Positions 9,991 through 24,900 of a stretch of 64,000 nt of DNA are shown here, one piece after another. How positions within the stretch are numbered: the stretch's first letter is position 1; every line of letters starts with the position of its first letter. Source of the DNA: Zasmidium citrigriseum. Lineage: Eukaryota > Ascomycota > Dothideomycetes > Mycosphaerellales > Mycosphaerellaceae. The translations under genes were made by a program, and so were the position numbers. The stretch is taken from positions 124,001 through 188,000 of the forward strand of contig NHNW01000011.1 of NCBI GenBank assembly GCA_002786025.1, read 5' to 3'. The notes beneath the pieces were generated by a model, which saw nothing but the letters and a program-made list of their open reading frames with translations, was not told the DNA's origin and did no database searches.

Positions 9991-12900
9991 GAAGATCCCG
10001 TTAAACTATACGCTATTCTACTATAGAGCCTAGATAAGGTAGCTAACTATAAGTATAGAGGTAGGGACGTAGAAGTCCTAGTCGAAGTCTAAGGAGTAGG
10101 AGCTAGCGATAAAGTACTCTAGCGCCTAGCTACTAGAGATAAGAGTATAGTTCTTCGCTATAGCCGCTAGTAATTAGGTTAGGAAGGCGAATAAATTTCC
10201 TAGGTACTCTTCTATCTTACGTAACGTCGATCCGCTAGCTAAAGGTAGAGTACGACTATTAGGCTCGCTAGCCGTAGTAGTAAAGGAGTCGCGTAGTAGG
10301 GCTAGCTTAGAGTTAGATAGTACTACGTAAGTAGCCTATTACTAACGATTAGCTCTATACTTACCTATCGCTAAGTAGATTTAAACTTACCTTAGGTAAT
10401 ATATCGCCTTTATAATTTATCCTAATAGGCTAAATAGGGCGGTTACTATACTATAGTTAGGTTCGTTAGTATCTAGAGTATAGGTCTTTTAGTATAGAGG
10501 TAGGTTAGCTTACTAGTAACGCTACGTTAACTAGGTTAAGCTAGAAGTCTACTATAGGAGTAAACCTCTAAGAGTAGCTAGAATCGAGTAGGCCGCTAAA
10601 GCCGACTTTAGAGAAACGGACGTTAGAGGCGATAGAGTAATTAGGACGAGTAATAGGCTTATAGCGAGTAAAGTAGCTACCTATAATATAGGTTAGTAGC
10701 TTTCTATCCTTACGTAACTTATAATCGACCTTAGTCTTAATATAGGCTCTTCCTATAGAGGCGAGAAAGTTACGTACCTTATCTATAGCGAAGGTTAATA
10801 GGAGAGTAGAAGCGTTATAGGATAAAGGTTATATTTTCGTAAGAAAGTAAATAGTAAAAACGTATATAGAGGAATTAGGAGAAGAAGGAGAAGGAGGAGA
10901 AGGAAAAGGTAGCTAAGAAGTTATAAGGAGGATAAACGCCGCTTTTACCGCTATAGCGACTATCGATAACGAGCCTCTATTAAGATTAGAGGGGTATATC
11001 TTAAGAATATGTTTCGAGCCTACTACTACTATCTATCTAACCTACGAACCTTACTACCGAAAGCGAAAGCTATTATATCCTAATACCCTCTCTAGAGCTA
11101 GTTATTTACCTAAGAGAGCCTTAGGCTTTATACTCTCCTACTACTTATAGACGCTACTTAGGAGTTTCTAAGTCGGACCTCTTTCCGCTCTAGTATATCT
11201 ATATTATCCTCCTTATTACGACTAGAGAACTTCTCGAAGTCGATATATCGTTTCTCTAGGGACTAGCTATCTACGTCCGTTATAAACGTCTTAATATATA
11301 TCGCCTTTAAGAGGTAGTCGTCGATTACGTAGGCCGCTAGCTATAGATCCTACTTAGTATCTTAATAGTAGAAATAGGATAGATCCGAGAGTACTAGTAC
11401 TTACTCTTAGATAGCCTTCCTACTACGCTTCTTACGTATAGTCGCGAAATCGAATTCTATTTCTACTATAGTATTATAATATCCCTATAATAAGGCGCTA
11501 AGCCTTTTAAGTCGATTAGGTATAGGCTCTAGAGCCTCTTCGACTTACTACGATACGAAAGCTATAAAATTAGACGGATCCTATTTAGCGAGAGACTCCT
11601 TTACCTATAGGCGCCGTTTCTTAATTTACTCCTAGATAGCCTACTACTACTATCGCTTAGAGGGCTATAGCTCTTCCTAGCTAGAGGGCGGAGCTAGCTA
11701 CTATAACGGGGATACTAAGGTACTTTAGGCGTCTAACCTAACGTTAGCTTTAAGAAAGTCGTTAACGATAGATATTAGGTAGAGAGATATATAGTACTAC
11801 GAATCTAGCGTCGAAGAAGCTTCCTAGAGAGACGAGAGCGGGAGATCTAGATAAGATAAGGTCGAGTAATCCTCTATACTCGCTATACTTATAGTAGGCG
11901 AAAGCTAACCCTCTTTTAGTACTAGATTATTAGTCTTATCTATAGCGTTAGCTACGAGAAGTATACTACTTTCGATATCGAGGTTAGAAGTACCGTTTAG
12001 ACTATCTAGGGTATTAGAAGCTATATAGCTACGTTTCCTTAAAGAGGAGCCTACTTTAGACGAGACGTTAGTTATAACCTCTATTAGATCTAGAGTACTA
12101 GAGTATATTTTCCTCTTCTATAGTTACGTATACTATACGTTAGAGGCTATATAGACGTCTTTATCGAATAGGTCTTACGACTCGCGAGTTAGAGAATTAC
12201 GTATAGAGATTATATAGTATTTAAGACTAGATACCTATAAAGACTATCTTAAGAAGTAAATAGGAACTATACGTTTCTTTACTCTAAGTAAATACCCTCT
12301 AGAGTCTAGTAAAGCTAGTAAACTCTTCTAGTTAGCGCTATATCGAGGAACTCGACGATACTATAAAGTATAGTTAGGCGAGAGGCTCTTACTACTAGGT
12401 ACGCTCGAGGCTTCCTTCTACTACTACTACTACTACTATAGTACTTCTTTAAGGGGATTTACTTTAGTTTTAACTTTAGTTTACTAGTACCTTTTAAGTT
12501 TTAATATTTTATTTTTCTAAATACGAGTTCTTCTCGTAGCTACTACCTTTATACTTTCGGCTAGAATAAAATAGAATAGGGCCTTCCTTTATAATAATAC
12601 TATATATTATTAAAGCGGCTCGCTCTTCTCTTACTTCCTACTCCTACTAGACTCTTAATAGCTAGCTTACGTATATAATAAGTATAGAGAGTAATCTAAA
12701 TCTAAGTACTAACGCTAACGAGTATAGTAATAGCCGCCTAGTACGACGCGCCGCCTAGAGCGCCGCGGAACCTATTAGATAATAAGCCTACGATACTCTA
12801 ACTACGTCTCTACTACTAGGTAATTACCTAGAGCTAGTAACGCCTACTCCTATTAGAGAAGGCCTAAATAGTCGGCCTAATAGTCGCCCTCTAGTAAGAA

Positions 12901-15900
12901 TCTCCTAGTAATATATTAACTATATAGAGGAGCGGCGAAGAACGCTTACCCTATTTATAAGCTACCCTATAAGTCTAATACTAACTTATCCTTACTAGTA
13001 GTAGCTAACTACTCTATTTATATAGCCCTAGGTTACTCTCCTATACTAACTACTAGTTACCTCTAGTCTAGTTATCGATCTATCCGTAAGTTTAATACCG
13101 TTATATCCTTACTAATAGTAGCTAACTACTTCCCTTATATAGGCCCTAGTTACTCTCGCGAGCTAGTCGTATACTATAGTCTAAGTACTAGTACTAGTAC
13201 TAGTACTAGTACTACCTCGCGACCTAGGCGCTTTCCGTTTTATAGATCTACCCGCGGAGCTACGTAACGAAGTATACGGCTATAACCTAATCTACTAGAG
13301 TAATATCCTTATTATAAGAGGAGGCTACGAAAGGAGCCTTCTTCTAAGGGTATCCTAGTAGATCCGTTAAGAGGCCTTAGATATTTTCTATACTACTAAT
13401 ACGTTCTATATTCGCTTAAACGACTTCGATTCGTAGCCCTTAGTAAGGTTTACTCGCGCCCTTCGTAGGATAGATTATAACCCTATAGAAATCCGTATCT
13501 CCTTTAACTCTATCTTCTTCCTAAATTAGCTAAATCTAAGAACGTAGATATAGTACTTATACCGCCGTACTATTATATACGAGTTCGTACTAGAGAATAT
13601 ATAGTAGACGAGATTACTTAATAGTACGCTTATAGTAATTAGTAGGATATTAATAGTAGTATAGTAGCTACTAGACTTACTATAGGTTCGTATTACTAGT
13701 ATTATTAATCGAGAGCGGGCTATCCTAGTTATAATTAATACGAGATAGGGTTAATAAGTTATACTTACGGTTAAAGAGCTATTAGGAGAATAGAAAGTAT
13801 TCTATCGATTACGGTAACTAAGATACTAAGCTATATATCTAGCTATAGTTAAGACTAATCTAATACTAAACGCTTATTAACTTATCGATAGCTCGATATT
13901 TTCTATTATAGCTTACTATTCCTTCCTACTCCTTCCGTCCTTACTATTAAGCCCTTCTCTCCTTATAAAGAGTACGATAATTATCGTAGTATACCTCGAG
14001 AAGTTTATAACTTCGCCTCTCTTATATCCCTCTATACTTATTCCTCTCTTCTATAGAAAAGTCTAAAGAATATCCTATAAACTTCGCTATAATAATACCT
14101 ATTCTATAGCCTTATAGCCTTAGTATACTCTCTTTCCGCTACTACCTTAGGTATTACTACTCGTAGAATATCCGATCTTAAATTAGCTAAGATAATTTAA
14201 TAGGCTAGAGTCTAGGTAGTAATATATTTATTAACTCGCTTAGCTCCTCTAGCTTAGTATTAATCGATCTTTCCTATATAGTAGCGCTAAGAATCTTAAG
14301 ATACTTTTAAGTATAGTACCTTAAATTAGGTAGTAGAGGGTCTATTACTCGACGACGTTAAGCTCGTCTAGACTTATTCGAACTCTATTAGATCGCCCTT
14401 CTCGACGACGCGGGGGATCTTATAGTAGTAAATACTACTCTATTAAGCTCCGTAGCCTTAGGATAACTCTTATCTAAGACTTCTTCTAAGCTAATCTAAT
14501 AGTATTAGAATAGTATTCGATACTAACGAGAGTCTTAAAGTAGACTATACCTTTATAGGCGAATATAGTAAAGTAAGTATAGGTCTTAAGGGATTTACGA
14601 AGATTAGTTAATAGCTTCTTCTCTACTTAGCTCGTTAACGCTAATAGCTCTTAGCCTTAATAGTCTTCCTAATAGGCGTTTATCGCCTACGGACGTAGTT
14701 ATAGATTCTACTAAGCTCGTAGGTAGGGTATAAAGAGGTAGATATACTTAATATATATACGTAGAGGTTACTATATATAGAACTTAATATACTTAGTAAT
14801 ATATAGCGGGGTTTTTTAAGATAAATAAAAGCGGGTAAGGGCGAGGTAAAGTAGAGGTAGGATAAGAAAGATATAGGATAATAAGAGAGGCTAGGGAAAG
14901 AACTTTAACCTTACTCTCGAGACTTTACTCTTAGACCCGCGCCCTTAAAACTATAAATTATCGCCCTTAAATAAGATATTAATATATCTCCCTAATAGAA
15001 ATATTAACCTTACTAAAAGTATTAGCCTTAACCGCTAAAGACTAGCGCTAAGCTAAAAATTAACCTTTCTAAAGATATTAATATTCCTAACGATATCCTA
15101 AATAAACCTATATCTATTAATCTCCCTAAAGTCTTACCGCCTAACTTTAGAGGTCGATCTTAGGACGAAGCCTAATCCTATACTAAAAGTATACGTACTA
15201 TTATTCTACCCTAAAAGTATTAGTCGCCTCCTCCCTTCGAGCGTTTACTAATTATTATATACCCTCGCTCGACTCTATAGATACTATTAAAGCTACTAAT
15301 AGCTATATACCTATAGAATAGGTTTAGTAAGCGATATATACCTACTAGGAGGGAGGTAGAGGAGAATAATAATTATAGTACCTAATAACGTAGACGAGAT
15401 AGAGAGCTTAGAGATACTTAAGACGTTAGTATTAAGTCGTTACTACTATCTCGAGAGGATCGTAGGCGGTATAAGCGTATATAGCTAGCTAGACTATACG
15501 CCCTTATACCCGCTCGCGATCCTCTCGACCTTTTAAGTTAGATATACTATATATAAAATCCCTCTACTCTATACTCGATCTATATAGTATACTTCGCTAA
15601 CTAGAGGAGATATATACGGCGCTCGAGCGTATAGCTAGCTAGACTATACGCTTTTATACCGCGCCTATCCCTTAAGAGGTTAGCTTAGATACTCTATTTA
15701 TAAAACGCTATACCTTCCTCTCGACTCGACTATAGTTTAGTATATAACCTCTATCGCTAATAGGATAAGAGCTATATAGTACGCGAGCGTATAGCTAGCT
15801 AGACTATATACTTATACGCTATACGACTCTCGTCTATTTAGCTTCGATAGTATCTACGAGAACCTCGATCTACCTACTAATAATACTTCCGCCGTTTATA

Positions 15901-18900
15901 CGATCTTTATAGGCCTCCTTCCCTTAGATACTTAATAAAATACTAAAGCTACCCTAATCTAGCTATAGTCTAGAATATAGCGCCTAGTTTCCTAACTCCG
16001 CCTAATCCCCTCTATTAATATATCCGCTTAGCTTCCTTTCTCTAACTAACGAACTTATAGTACTCGACTTTTATACGGTCCTTTATAATATTATATTAGG
16101 ACTAGTTAGGAGTTATATCGTACAAGTATCGAGTAGTAAGACGAGAAAATCTTTATACTTAGTCTCGCTTAGTTATATCCTAATCTACCTAAGGCGTATA
16201 GGGATCTTAAGTATATAACTTTATATAATCTACGTAATTTTATTTCGAGGTATATCTAACTTAATTAACTTACTTAATAGCTTTCGTAGGATCGTAGCCG
16301 AGTCCTAGTAGGACTATTAAGCTCTAGTAGGCGATAGCTATACTAGCCTAAGGTCTTACTTAGTATTTAGATATTAGTAGTATCTTAGAGTCGCTACTAA
16401 GGTAGGTAATACTTAAGCCCGTTTCCTCTTATTAGTTAGTTACGTTATACTTCTCTTACTTCTTTTTTACTTTAGTCGTAAAGAGTATAGGTATAGAGTA
16501 TCTAGCTTTAGTAGTAAGGTTACTAGAATAGATAATTAAGGGAGAAGAAGCTAACTCCCTACGGAGATATCTAACTCTAACTAGCGCTAGGGCGACGAAC
16601 TATTAGACTAAAATATATAGCTCCGTCTCTACTACCTAATACTATCGGCGTACCGCGACTATATAGCTTAGAGATAACCCCTAGCGTAGGCTTTATCTAG
16701 AGCTTAATAGGTCTCTAATATAATATACTAGGTAAAGGGGCTATTAAACGTAACTAATCCCTATTAACGGCGGGTACGAATTATAGCCGTACTACTATCT
16801 CGAGAGGCCGTCCCGAATACTATCTCTAGTAAGATATAAGAACGCTATAAGATACCTCTTAAGGTAAGATATTTAACGCCGCGATACCTCTATAGACTCT
16901 AAAAGGCTATAGAGTCGTCCTTAGCGGCGTATAGAGTAAATATAATTATATTACTCGAAGTAGTATCGATTCTAAATACCTAACTAAACGTTTATGCTAG
17001 TAGTACTAGCTTTAGACGAGGTAACCTAAGTACTAGGGCTAAAGGATAATCGCTCCTACCGTAATTAGACTACTATATATAACTACCTCCTTAACGACCT
17101 AACTAACTACTCTCGCTTTCTAGCTAGACTCGATTTTAACTATATTATTAGCTATTACTACCTATCGTTCGGCTCCGTTAGAGCTTCCTCCTTTATCCTC
17201 TCTATAAGAGAAGAAGTATCTAGGTAGTATTTTATCCTCTACTTCGATATATATACTAGTAACCTTAACTTTACTAATACTTCTATAGCGAGTACCTAGG
17301 TCTATAGCTACCCTAGTAAGTAGTAGGAGAAGATCTACTACTCGACCTATATACTAACGCTCTTAACGCGGATTAGTATTACCCTTAACCTATCTTTTAA
17401 TATTATCTAGACTAAGACTATAGGAATACGTAGCCTAGGTAGCGATTTCTATAGCTATTTCGATAAGTATAAGCTTTTACTAGTCGATCGAAGGCCGAGC
17501 GTAGTAGCGATTATTAAAGCTACGGGTTAGTAGAAAAAGCGGAAGAGATCGTTAGAGGACGATAATAGAGTAGGGTATAAGGCCCTAAGAAGGACGAGCG
17601 TAGCCCTAGGGTAGTAAGAGTCGAGTAGAATATAGTTTAGTACCTTACGCTCTATAGTACTAGTATAGATAGCGAATACCCGTATATAGTAGGACTCGAC
17701 TATATTATAGTAGGATAAGATCTACTACTATACCTTACTACTTAGCTATCTACGTCTCTAATAGCGACTCGAACCCTAACGTCCTATTAGTACGTCTAAT
17801 ACCTAGTAGTAAGATATAAGTAATAAGACTAGTAGGCGCTATTAGTAAAGGGTATAATAAGTACGCCTTAAGCGCTTACTTCTATCTTCTTCTATAAGCC
17901 TACTATATAGCTCGTAGTTCTACTCGTAGTCTACGTTACCTACTTACGATTATTTACTAGCTCTATATACGTTACTACTATAAGATATTAGCCTCTTCTA
18001 ATAACGCTAAGAAGAGCGCTACGCGCTCTTAGGCTATTCCCGCTAACCCTACTATTACTATATAGGGCGAGCCTATAAAGGGCTCTATAGGCGAGGTTAA
18101 CGACGATAGCGATATTAAGCTACTAAAGGCCTATATTCTTAAGTACTATTAAGCCTACGCTAAAGTCTAATAGATTAGTAGTAAGCTTATAGCTATTATT
18201 AAACGTATAGAAGATATAGTAGTTAAAGTAGAGGATAGTAGTATCTATAGTAATATCCTTAACGACTTATATACGAATATCTCGTACGCTATTCGCGCCC
18301 TCGCTATATAGATTAATAATCTCGATAGTAACCTCTAGGACCTTATCGATATAAATAAGGACTAGGTAGATCGCCTTAGTATAAGCGTCGAATCTTAGTA
18401 AGGGGTAGGGATAGAGGAAAATACCCTTAATAATAATATTAGAGGTATTATTAGTCGTCGATTAAGTGTACGTACGCTATAGCTAAAATCCTCGATAATC
18501 GAAGATACCTAACCTACTATAGCTCCTTCTTTACCTCTACTCCCGTCTTACTTTCTTAGATCTACTTATACTTAATAGGCTATAAACCGTATTTATAGTC
18601 GTATAGCTACTCGTCCTACTCGAGAGTAACCTTCTTACTTAACTTCTCGTACTCTATCTTCGCGACCTCGTTCTTAACTATTTCCTTAAACCTATAGTTA
18701 GTCGTTTATAAGAGAGGTAACTTAGTTAGATCTTACTTATTAGGTTACCGAAAGGTCTTAACTTTAAAGATAATAATAAGTTCTTCTAGTTTATTAAAGA
18801 AGCCTAGTACTAGTAAGTTACGAAGAGGCTATAGCTAGTCGTAGTCGCTATCTATATAATAATATTCGATATCTCTCTAATCGTAAATACTATTATAATA

Positions 18901-21900
18901 GCGGCCCTTCTCGTCCTCTCCTAGAGGAGTAAGGGCTAAATAAATCTTACTTATACGACTTCGAATAGACGGCTTTAGAAGCGTAATATAGAAACTATTG
19001 TTCTTATATATATCCTCGTTACTAGTATTATCGAGCTTCTACTTCTTCGTATAGTAGCTATAGTAGTAATAGTCTACTCGTTTATCGGAACTATTAAAGA
19101 TAAAGCTATACTCTTAAATACTCTCCTCTACTAGAGTCTCCGTTATAAAGAATTAAAAGCCCGTATAGCCGTAGAATATATTAGTAACTTCTTTATACTA
19201 TTAGCGATTTATAAAGAGGGTTTCAAGAGGGAGAATATAGTATATCGAGTCGTTAGGACGATTTCCTCTCTCGCGAGTAAGGACTTACGCGCTAAAGGCT
19301 AGGATAATAGCTCTATAGCGTTTAAAAGTAAGTTCTTAAAAGATACGGTTACGTAGCTTAGCGGGAAGGTCGAAGATCCTAAATACTATAGTAGTAGGAG
19401 AGCTAATACTTATTAATAGTAGAATTACTAGCGTAGAAAAGTATACTATAATTTTATAAGAGGATAAAAGTAAAGTTTACTACTATAAGGCGCGTAAAGT
19501 AGACGAAGTAGGAAGAGTGTACTAGAGATTACTAGCTAAACCTATTACTCTAGTATTATACGAGGACTCGTAAGTAATATTAATACTTTTCGTAAAATAT
19601 ATAGTAGTAAACGGTCGATATTAGATTAGCTAGACGATTAAATAAGGTATATGTCGTTTTATTAGCTTATTATATTCTTATAAGATATAAGACTTATAAG
19701 ATAGGTAGGTAGATAGGTAGAACGCTTTCCTTCTCTCTAACTAAGGATACTTTTAGCCCTAGTACTTTCTAAATAATCGAGGATAGGAGGCGGCGAAGGC
19801 GTCTCGTTCCGCCGTTAGCTTCTTTAGCGTAGCTTTCGCTTCCTCTACCCTAGTCGATACCTCCTTCCTCTACTTTATAGATAATCGTAGATTCGCGTAG
19901 AGCTAGTTTAATTCGCGCTATACTACTTTTAGCTCTACCTTATCTACCTCTACGAAGGTATCTAACTCTCTTATTTTATCCTAGTCCTTCTAGCTAAGTA
20001 CCTTAGAACTCTACTCGATTATTAATATTACTCTTAAGTCTATATTACCTAAAGGAGCGATACGCTTATAGACTAGATAGTTAAGTTATATACCGCCGCC
20101 GCTTTTAGGTAGCTAATTAGCTTTCTATTAGTCGCTTTAGTATCTAGTAGACTTCTTACTCGTATTAATTATATCGCTTTAGTAAATAGATATACTTACG
20201 AATTTATATAGAGCGGATTACTACTATTCTAAGAATAAGCTAGAAGATTTCCGCTCTCTCTAATACGATAATACTTTATAATAGAGCCTTTATCTATAGG
20301 GAGAAGGTAGATCCGTAGAGGCTCTTAAAGATCTAGGGGAAGGATTAAGTATATAGTTAGCGGATCCCGCCCTTAGTATAGTCCTTTAGCTAGCCGCCGC
20401 TTCTTACTCCTAAATACTTATATACTAATACTCTCGCGTAAGACTTAAAAGCTAATAAAATACTACTCCTACTTAACTAAATAGAATAGGAGCGAGTAAA
20501 TATTCGGTAAGTTAACGTCTATATACCTAGGAAGCTACTACTAACGCTTTTTAGCTAGCGAGACGCTCTTAGAAAGGTAATATAGGTATTAGTAGTAGTC
20601 GTAAATATACTCTTAGCTATAATAATCTAGATAGTCTATTAGATACTCGTCGCGTAGAGTTAGTACGCTACGCTAAGTAAGCTACTAGTCTAGCCTCCTC
20701 GATATAGCGTATCTATACTCCTTAGTAGCTACGCTACTACTATTATCTTATACCTAACGATAGTATAGCTCTACGTACGGCTCTCGATAGAGCTCTTTAT
20801 CGCGTTAGCGCGCGCTACTAAATAGTAGGTATAGGTTAGAAGATTTATAATATTACTAATAGCTAACGTTAGGTAGGAATTAGATACTAGGCTACGTAGC
20901 TATCTACTAGGCCGTAGCGGTCGCCTTCTAGGTCCTAGCGGCGGTTATCGCTAGAGGGTCGTATAAGCTAATCGTCTAGGCTCTATCCTATAGCTAGCTA
21001 ATCGACGCTACTAACTTATTAACCTAGCCTCGCTTAATCCTAGTAGTCCTAGCGACTATATATTATATAGGCCTAATCTACTATGTCGTCTCTAGCCTTC
21101 TCTACGAGATTATTATCGGTATATATTATCCCGCGTAGCGACTAATAGTAATAATTAGGAATACTATACGTCGAGACTATTAGGAGTAGTAATAAAGGAG
21201 CGAGTAGGCGTAACGTAAATCTAAGGGAGTAGTAAGAGCGTAGGTTAGTAATAGGAGAGGATACTATATCGATCTCTAGTTACGGCGAGTTATAAAGAGC
21301 GGATAAGGGCTACTACTATCTAGGAATTTATATATAATGTATTATAAAATAAAAGCGTAGACTAGTATATCTTCTATATAAAATTCTCTAGGACGGTAGT
21401 AGGGATATAATAGATTTATAATATATAGATAATAATAAAGTAACGTTAAATTTCGCTATATAGGGGCGGCGCTATTCTAACTTAAATTATATACTATCGA
21501 GTTAGCGTTACCTACTCTACCTACTCTCGCTTCCTTCCTACTCTCGACCTTACTCCTTTATCCCTTAACCTCTAATTCTAGTATCTATACCTAAACGCTC
21601 CTTACTAGTTAGCGGATACTATACTTAGCTTTCGTATACGCTCTCTCTTACTCTCTCCCTTCTAAAAGTAGTACTACGTCGTATTAGCGGCGGCTACCCG
21701 CCGCTACTAGTATAGGTCGCTAAATACTACCTAGATCGATTCTACGTCCTCCTATACGCCTATAGTAATAGCTAGGATATTAGGTAACGTAGCCGTCTTA
21801 ATTTTCTAGGCGGGATTTACTAGTAAATACCGCTCGTCCTTATATATAGCGGTAGGTAATATCTACTCCTTACGGACGTCCTCGTTAACGTAATAGAGCT

Positions 21901-24900
21901 CCTATAGTAGCCGCTAACTTATACTCGAAAACGTCTAGAGCTCTACCTCGTATTTTTCGAAGCTTAGATATAGCTAGGTAAAGGTATCTATTACTTACTA
22001 TAAGCCCTTACGCCTCTCGCTCTTATAGTCTAAACCCTCGCGCTATTCGGCCTCGTAGTATCTTAGTATAACTTCTTCGTAGAGCTAGCGTAACGTCGCG
22101 TCTAACGATCGAGATCGTATTCCTAGTAGCCTAATAGTATAGCTATAGGCGTTATACTCGACTTAGAGCTATAGCTAGAAGTCCGCTATCTACTATAATT
22201 CTACCTTTATACTATTAAGGATATCGAGTATAGCGCTATCGACCTTAACCTCGATTATAGTATAGGGCTATAGAGTCGGCGAAGGTCGTAGGCCGCTAGA
22301 GGCTAGTACCTTTAGTCCGTAAGAGGTAAGTAGCTAGAGAATAGCGGTAATAGCGATAAAGACTAATACTACTTCTACTATAAAGGTACCTAAATCTCGA
22401 TAGTAAGAACTAGAGTCGCTACTACCTCTCTTCTCTTTCTAACCTCTTATTCGGCGTTATAACTAGTTCGCTAGGCCCTTTAAGTATTTCGCTATCTTTT
22501 AGTAGAGCTAGAGGGCTAGAGTAATAACTATACCTATAGCTAGGATAATCTCGCCGAGGAGGAGGGTATAGATAATAAGAGCGATAATATCGCGACCCTA
22601 GATAGCCGTCGCCTTAAAGACGTCGTCGCTAGCTATATTAGTATTAAGTCGAATTATTAGGGCGTATCCTATCCTAGACGATATCGTAGTAGTAGCGTTT
22701 AGCCTAGCGCGCTATAGGAGTAGCTATCTACCGCCCTATATAAGCCTAGTCTTTACCCTTTATCTACGTATCTAGAATAATAATAACCGCGATTCTATTA
22801 ACGATAATAGTAAGTAGCTCCCCTCGATAATTACGGTTAAATACTAATCCTTTACTAGATTATATACTCGCCTAACTACGACTCCTCTACCGCTTTTATC
22901 TAGGTCTCTTTAAACGGCTAGGTACACCTATAGTAATACTATTATAAAAGACTCCGTAAACGCTCGCGTTAGCTCTAAATACTACTACTATACCTACTAT
23001 CGAGGAATTCTTCGTTACTAACGCTAATACCGCTATAAATAGCGTCTAGATTAGCGAGTACTCTTATATAGGAGATAGTACTATATACGCTAATTTAGTT
23101 AATATCGAGAAGAAGGGAAATAAGTTTAAAGTACTATATACCTATAAGGATATATATACCTAGTCTAAGCTAGTACTAGCCTCCGAGATTACCTACCTCG
23201 ATAGGCTACGTAAGACTCCTAAGGGCGTTCTTAGGGCGCGCCTAAGTACCTAGAAGGCTAGTACCTACTTCGTAGGAGAGCGTACTATAGGTATAGACCT
23301 TATCTATCTACCTACTAAGGGAGTAGAGATCGATAACGATAACGATAGTAACGATATTACTATCTATAAGCTAGTAAGTAACGCTATTACGCTAGCCTCT
23401 AGCGCGCTAATAAGTCGCTCGCTAGTAGGCGAGCTCGCTTCTACGCTTAGTAAGCTACTCTAACGCTTAGGTCTACTTATCTATCTCTATACTAATAAGA
23501 ATAGTAATCTTACTATTATACTTTTTAACGTCGTCTACTTAACGGGCGAGATACTAGTATCTACCGCCTAGGTAGCGATCGATACGAACGCTATCTAGAG
23601 CGCTATATAAGCCTATAATACTAGAGCCTTAATATATATAGTTAGTAACGCTATCTAGACCTTCCTACTACTATTTCTAAGGGACTAGATACTAAACGCT
23701 AACGCTATTCGTCTAGCCGCTAAGATAGCTATCTAGGCGTTCGGTCCTAATATCTTACGTAATCCCTAGGCTCTAGGTCCGCTAGTTATAGTAGATATAG
23801 AAGTAGTACTACCTAGCGTTATTACCTAGTAAGAGCGCGAGGCTCTAGCTATAATACTACGTACGAGAGCTAAGTATAGTAGAGTACTTAGTAAGGTTAA
23901 GGATAACGAGGTAGGATTAGACGAAGCTAAGGAGGTTATAAAGAGTAAGGGTAAAGTATAGCGATAGCGTTAAAATACCTAGGTTTAAGGATATAAATAT
24001 AGAAAGTTAGTATAATCCCTTTCTAAGAGGAGTAGAAGATAATCTAAATAAGATTTCAAGTAGTTTTATATTTATTCTAGTTCTATACTTTTCCCTTTCT
24101 ACCGCTATCTACGACTACGTAGCTACTTACTTACCGCTAGAGGAACGATCCGTACCCTTAATCGTAGCGCTATCCTACTTACGGATACCGCTCTTACCTT
24201 TCGCTCCTATAATATATAGCTATCTAGGGCTTAGCTCCTTCTCGGGCTCTTTACTACTTCCCTTCTCTAGCTATATTCTATAAAATCTATCCTTCCTCGC
24301 CTTTTAGAAATTCTCTCTTATCTTACTAAAGGGCGAAGAAGGCCTTAGTAAGGATTAGTTCGGTAGAGGAACTTAAGAAAGATAATAGTTAGTAGTAGTT
24401 AAGCTAGAGTTAGTATTAGTATTCGATTAAAGGGAGCTATAGTTTTAGGAGTACTCCTCTACGCTAGCTATAGAGGTATTACTCGTTAGGGTAGAACTAT
24501 AATTAGATATTATTAGGTTACTATCGAGTAGCGTAAGTTCGCGTATATATTTATATTTTATTAAAATAATAGGGTTAGTAGAGACTTTCTACGAGTATCG
24601 AAGAAATACTAAGAAACTAGCCTAGTAGCTTCTAGTAGAATTACTATAGGCTCTCGAATATTCTACTCGTTAGTAAGATAGCGTCTCTAGGGGAGTAAAT
24701 TTTAATTCGGGTATTATTAGAACTACGCTACGCTACGTTACTTAAGTAATATATATAACGATAGCGTAAGTAAATAAAGGGGGTTATTTAGTAGGGAGGC
24801 GGAGGCGCCCTAGCTTAGTATACTACTCTAAACTTTTTACCTAATACTTTCGTTAATACTACCCCTTCTATATACTTCCTTCCTATCTAACTATTATATT